A DNA stretch of 64,000 nucleotides, taken from Bolinopsis microptera (taxonomy: Eukaryota; Ctenophora; Tentaculata; Lobata; Bolinopsidae). Both the position numbers and the translations under genes were made by a program. A model generated the notes under the pieces. It did not search any database. It saw nothing but the letters and a program-made list of their open reading frames with translations, and had not been told where the DNA came from. Location of the stretch: NCBI RefSeq assembly GCF_026151205.1, contig NC_087072.1:17375669-17439668 (forward strand). Direction: 5' to 3'. Shown here piece by piece: positions 61,020 through 64,000 of this stretch (position 1 is the first letter of the stretch; every line of letters begins with the position of its first letter).

Positions 61020-62110
61020 TGTATATACATATATAATACAATTAAATTTCCATCAACTGCCTTTTTAAGTCCCATTATTAAAATTTTATATCACAGGTTA
61101 TTGCGAGTCTTACTCGATCACAATACTTAGAAAAAATTGGTTTGAATATAATATTTACCTGGAGACCCCAGGCTATAATGTTCATAAATTTTATTTTTTT
61201 TTTTTTTTAATACTTTCAACACTACTATATAACAAATAATTTGAGGATGTAGATCGAGCCTTGGAGCCGCAATCAATGTCTGAGTAAAAGAATGATCACT
61301 GGGGGATGATGCGAAGGTGCCCAAAGGGATGTTGCTGCCGGCGATGATGCTCCAACTGAAGATGAGTAGATTATGAAATTCCACATCGCATCACACATTA
61401 AATCACCATCCTCTCATAAACTGCCCCTCCCCAAAAGCTCCTGACATTGATTGCTGGCTTCTGGCTGGTCTCTTCCTTAAGTTATTTGTTGTGTGGATAA
61501 GTGTTGTTGATTGATATTGATTAGCAAACTATATTTAACTGTATATGTATCTTTGTCCCAGTGTTTCGTTGGATAGTTATTATATAATACAAGTTTCTTG
61601 CTCAAATCTAAACGAATAACGATGCATTAAACCCCTGTAACTTGTATTATTGAATGACGATAGTCAGATTATTTGCTTGTTACATAACTTGTTATATTAC
61701 TCCAAATCCCTTTGTGGCAAGCTGGTCGACTACAATTGCTATTTACTCGACCAACTTTCCACAATGTCCCCTTACCCAGGAATCCCACTACTCCCTTTAA
61801 AACCCAACCCTAGTCTGCATTATAATCAACCCATAATCCACCCCACCAATTAAATCAAATCAACAACATCCACCACCTTCCCTTACCCAAACATCCACAA
61901 GCACTCAACAACTTAAGAAATCAATTCTCTTTTATGGTATTTTCAATGAAAAAATTAAATATTAGGTATATTATAAAGTTTTAAGTAATCAATGTCCCCT
62001 TTCTCCATTATAAATCAGACGTCCACCCATGATCTACTCATTTCAGGTGCAGCTAATTTGCCGGTGGTGGCAGCCTGGAGGGCACTCAGCACATCCCCTT
62101 GATCAATCAA
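61020..62110. other. Gap before the LINE ORF1, possibly including its 5' UTR
   Basis: AT-rich to 61380 with a T-tract and a CCTGGAGACCCCAGG motif (61159-61175). From about 61390 the sequence becomes less repetitive and leads into the ORF1 frame. I cannot place the LINE's 5' end. No other gene seen. Confidence 0.35.
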
Positions 62111-62115
62111 CAGTC

Positions 62116-64000
62116 ATGAAGAGTACTCCACCACCACCACCAGAAACCAGACGCTCGCCCAGAAACGCCTCTCCTGCAGCATCTGTTAAGGCTAAGGCTA
62201 CTCCACCTCATTCTCCTAAAGTGACTAATCCTCTTCACAGGAAGAGCCCTCTCGCCAATAAGGCTAATCTAAAGAACCCTGCAGCCAACATCTCAGGACG
62301 ACGAAGATCTAACAGTCTACCAACTAAGTCAGCTGCAAAGCAGGCTACTGTTTCTCCATTGGGACCATCAACTTTACAGCCACCTTCATCTCTCATCCTA
62401 AAAATCAGTCCTAGCCATGTAATAGACCCTGTTTGCCTAAAAGATAGTCCGCAGAGCCCTATGAGCCCTATCTACAAACCATTCCCACCCTTCCATGTAG
62501 AAGAAGAAGAAAAGGATCAACCAAGTCCAACGCAACGTGCCAACAAAGGTAACTGCCCTTGTAGAGCAAGCTCCGAGGGCAAAGAATGGCTTCTCAAATG
62601 TTGCAGATGCTCTCAGCATTGGCACGCCTCCTGCAGCAACCTGAAGGGATCAAACCAGATTGGTCAGATTGATCTTGATGCCATCCTTCAGTACTGGGAA
62701 TGTCCATGGTGCTTCACGTCATTTCATCCCAAACCAAACAGCAGCACCGCGTCTAAATTTGATAAAGCTCTCCAGTCTAGTGTTGACTACAGTAAAAACA
62801 TCCAAGCTGTATCTGATGCCATCTCGAGTGCTGTATCTAACAGCATACCCACTGTGGAGATATCTTCATTGGAGGCCAGACTTTCACAACTGAGTGAAGA
62901 GATCCACTCCTTCCAAAAATCAAGGAATCATCTCGCCTCTACCCATGATGCAGCAGTGAAACGAGAGAGTAAGCCGTCAGTAGCTCTCCCTAAATGTGTA
63001 CAGCCACCGATAAAGGACTACCAAGTAGACATCTTGGACAAAGATCTGCTTGATGAGGTATCCAGATTTCTCACTGAGAGCAAAGATTCTGGTAAGTTTA
63101 GCCAGATGAATGGAAGGGCAGTCCTCAAATACGGCGAAAGCTACAACTATTCTGGAGACTCAAATGCCCCGTCATCAGCAGCCATTCCATCAGTTTTAAC
63201 AGCTGCCATTGATAGAGTCACGTCTCAGTGCAAACTCACGCACAGGCCTAACTCTGTGCTCATAAACTACTTCCCTCCAAGCAGCGGTGCAGAGGAAAGT
63301 ATGTTGCCCTTTCACTGTGATGACGAGCCAGAGATCCTCGCTGACTCTGACATAGCCACAATTTCCATAGGAGAGGTCAGAAAAATAAGTTTCATGCCCA
63401 TCCACGAAGGACAAACACCCACAAAAAACACTGAAATGTCCCTGGAATCAAACTCAGTTTATATCATGACACGTTCCTCACAGGCATGGTTCAAACATGG
63501 TATTAAAGCTACCCAACAGACCAAGGTAACCCCGTCCATAGGACGTTACTCAATTACCCTTAGAACAGTTGACAAAAAATTTCGAAGAAGCACCATCATA
63601 CTTGGAGATTCCAACACCAAAACTATCAAGTTTGGGAGCGGTGTTGGTACTATGGGTCAGTCTTTCCCTGGCGAAAGAGTTAAGGCGGGCAAAGTTGGTT
63701 TGATTGACCCATGTCACTGTATCGGATACAGCAATGCTGTTATTGTGTGTGGTACAAATGACCTTCGAGTAGACAACCTTAGAGGAGAGAATGCAATCTA
63801 TCAGCTGGTTGACATTCTCCGCATGAAGATTGAACAGATAAAAAAGCTCTCCCCTAAAATCAAACTCTTTGTCACCGCAGTCCTCCCAACCAGACTGCCC
63901 CAAATGAACAAGAACATCATGATCTTCAACCGACTAGTCGATGAATTGTTGAGTGCCAACTTTAACCAGACTGTATGGCACATTGGAGTTGGCCACTTTC
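62116..64000 (+). CDS. LINE ORF1-like protein: PHD finger, AlkB-like oxygenase, SGNH esterase (runs off the window)
   Basis: Open from the ATG at 62116 to the window end (628 codons, no stop). A Ser/Pro/Lys-rich N-terminus is followed by a PHD-type zinc finger (C147, C149, C162, C165, H170, C173, C196, C199; ends ECPWC). An AlkB-like 2-oxoglutarate/Fe(II) dioxygenase follows (about 325-485): NSVLINYFPP, LPFHCDDEPEI with H400 and D402, IATISIGEVRK, WFKHGI with H461, and R477/R483 in GRYSITLR. All metal and cosubstrate residues are present. Last is an SGNH/GDSL hydrolase start: GDSN at 497-500 and GTNDL with N548. PHD plus esterase is the known layout of CR1-type LINE ORF1 proteins, which bind RNA and accompany the RT; the AlkB domain between them is extra. 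ORF2 should follow outside the window. Confidence 0.85.
   Translation, partial: MKSTPPPPPETRRSPRNASPAASVKAKATPPHSPKVTNPLHRKSPLANKANLKNPAANISGRRRSNSLPTKSAAKQATVSPLGPSTLQPPSSLILKISPSHVIDPVCLKDSPQSPMSPIYKPFPPFHVEEEEKDQPSPTQRANKGNCPCRASSEGKEWLLKCCRCSQHWHASCSNLKGSNQIGQIDLDAILQYWECPWCFTSFHPKPNSSTASKFDKALQSSVDYSKNIQAVSDAISSAVSNSIPTVEISSLEARLSQLSEEIHSFQKSRNHLASTHDAAVKRESKPSVALPKCVQPPIKDYQVDILDKDLLDEVSRFLTESKDSGKFSQMNGRAVLKYGESYNYSGDSNAPSSAAIPSVLTAAIDRVTSQCKLTHRPNSVLINYFPPSSGAEESMLPFHCDDEPEILADSDIATISIGEVRKISFMPIHEGQTPTKNTEMSLESNSVYIMTRSSQAWFKHGIKATQQTKVTPSIGRYSITLRTVDKKFRRSTIILGDSNTKTIKFGSGVGTMGQSFPGERVKAGKVGLIDPCHCIGYSNAVIVCGTNDLRVDNLRGENAIYQLVDILRMKIEQIKKLSPKIKLFVTAVLPTRLPQMNKNIMIFNRLVDELLSANFNQTVWHIGVGHF

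Overview
The window is a piece of an AT-rich, repeat-laden metazoan nuclear genome. Host genes are split by GT-AG introns; the host proteins are animal types (Ig/sushi/PLAT multidomain receptor-like protein, G-protein alpha subunit); and the mobile DNA is the mix found in early-branching invertebrates (CR1/L2-type LINEs, an RNase H-bearing LINE, hAT and mariner MITEs, a Polinton/Maverick). A cnidarian-like animal is my best guess; nothing here fixes the species.

Layout. 1-5 kb: decayed retroelement pieces and small dispersed repeats. 6.1-6.9 kb: a hAT-type MITE with an exact 8-bp target duplication. 8.9-15.2 kb: a ~326-bp satellite in two opposed blocks around a 40-bp minisatellite, with a 1.96-kb inverted-repeat element inserted in it. 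18.35-21.4 kb (minus): an intronless Galpha(i)-like gene of about 355 codons, cut by a 1.95-kb LINE insertion with a 12-bp target duplication and carrying two P-loop substitutions. 23.4-50.3 kb (minus): a large multi-exon extracellular gene with signal peptide, several Ig domains, sushi domains, a Cys-rich repeat and a PLAT-like end. One 17-kb intron of that gene holds a 9-bp minisatellite into which a complete 16,025-bp Polinton has inserted (25786-41810, 6-bp target duplication TAGGTA, AGT termini).

The Polinton carries integrase with chromodomain, packaging ATPase, adenain-type protease, double-jelly-roll major capsid protein, two minor-capsid-like proteins, small hydrophobic capsid accessory candidates, zinc-finger/coiled-coil proteins and signal-anchored membrane proteins, but no protein-primed DNA polymerase B. 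Its 2.4-kb terminal inverted repeats each carry the same zinc-finger gene; a much older, diverged inverted duplication extends further inside and has left a second membrane-protein gene and a gene remnant in the left arm. A MITE and a truncated hAT element have landed in it, the hAT breaking a capsid accessory gene. Several genes share a TATAAATA core 34-49 bp before the start codon.

50-60 kb: more repeats, including about 116 copies of an 8-mer, and a 4.2-kb element with ~0.9-kb inverted repeats and an 8-bp target duplication that carries a multi-exon gene with one in-frame stop. 62.1-64.0 kb (plus): an open reading frame running off the window end which I read as a CR1-type LINE ORF1: PHD finger, then a complete AlkB-like 2-oxoglutarate/iron oxygenase, then an SGNH esterase domain. 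The AlkB insertion is the most unusual finding here.
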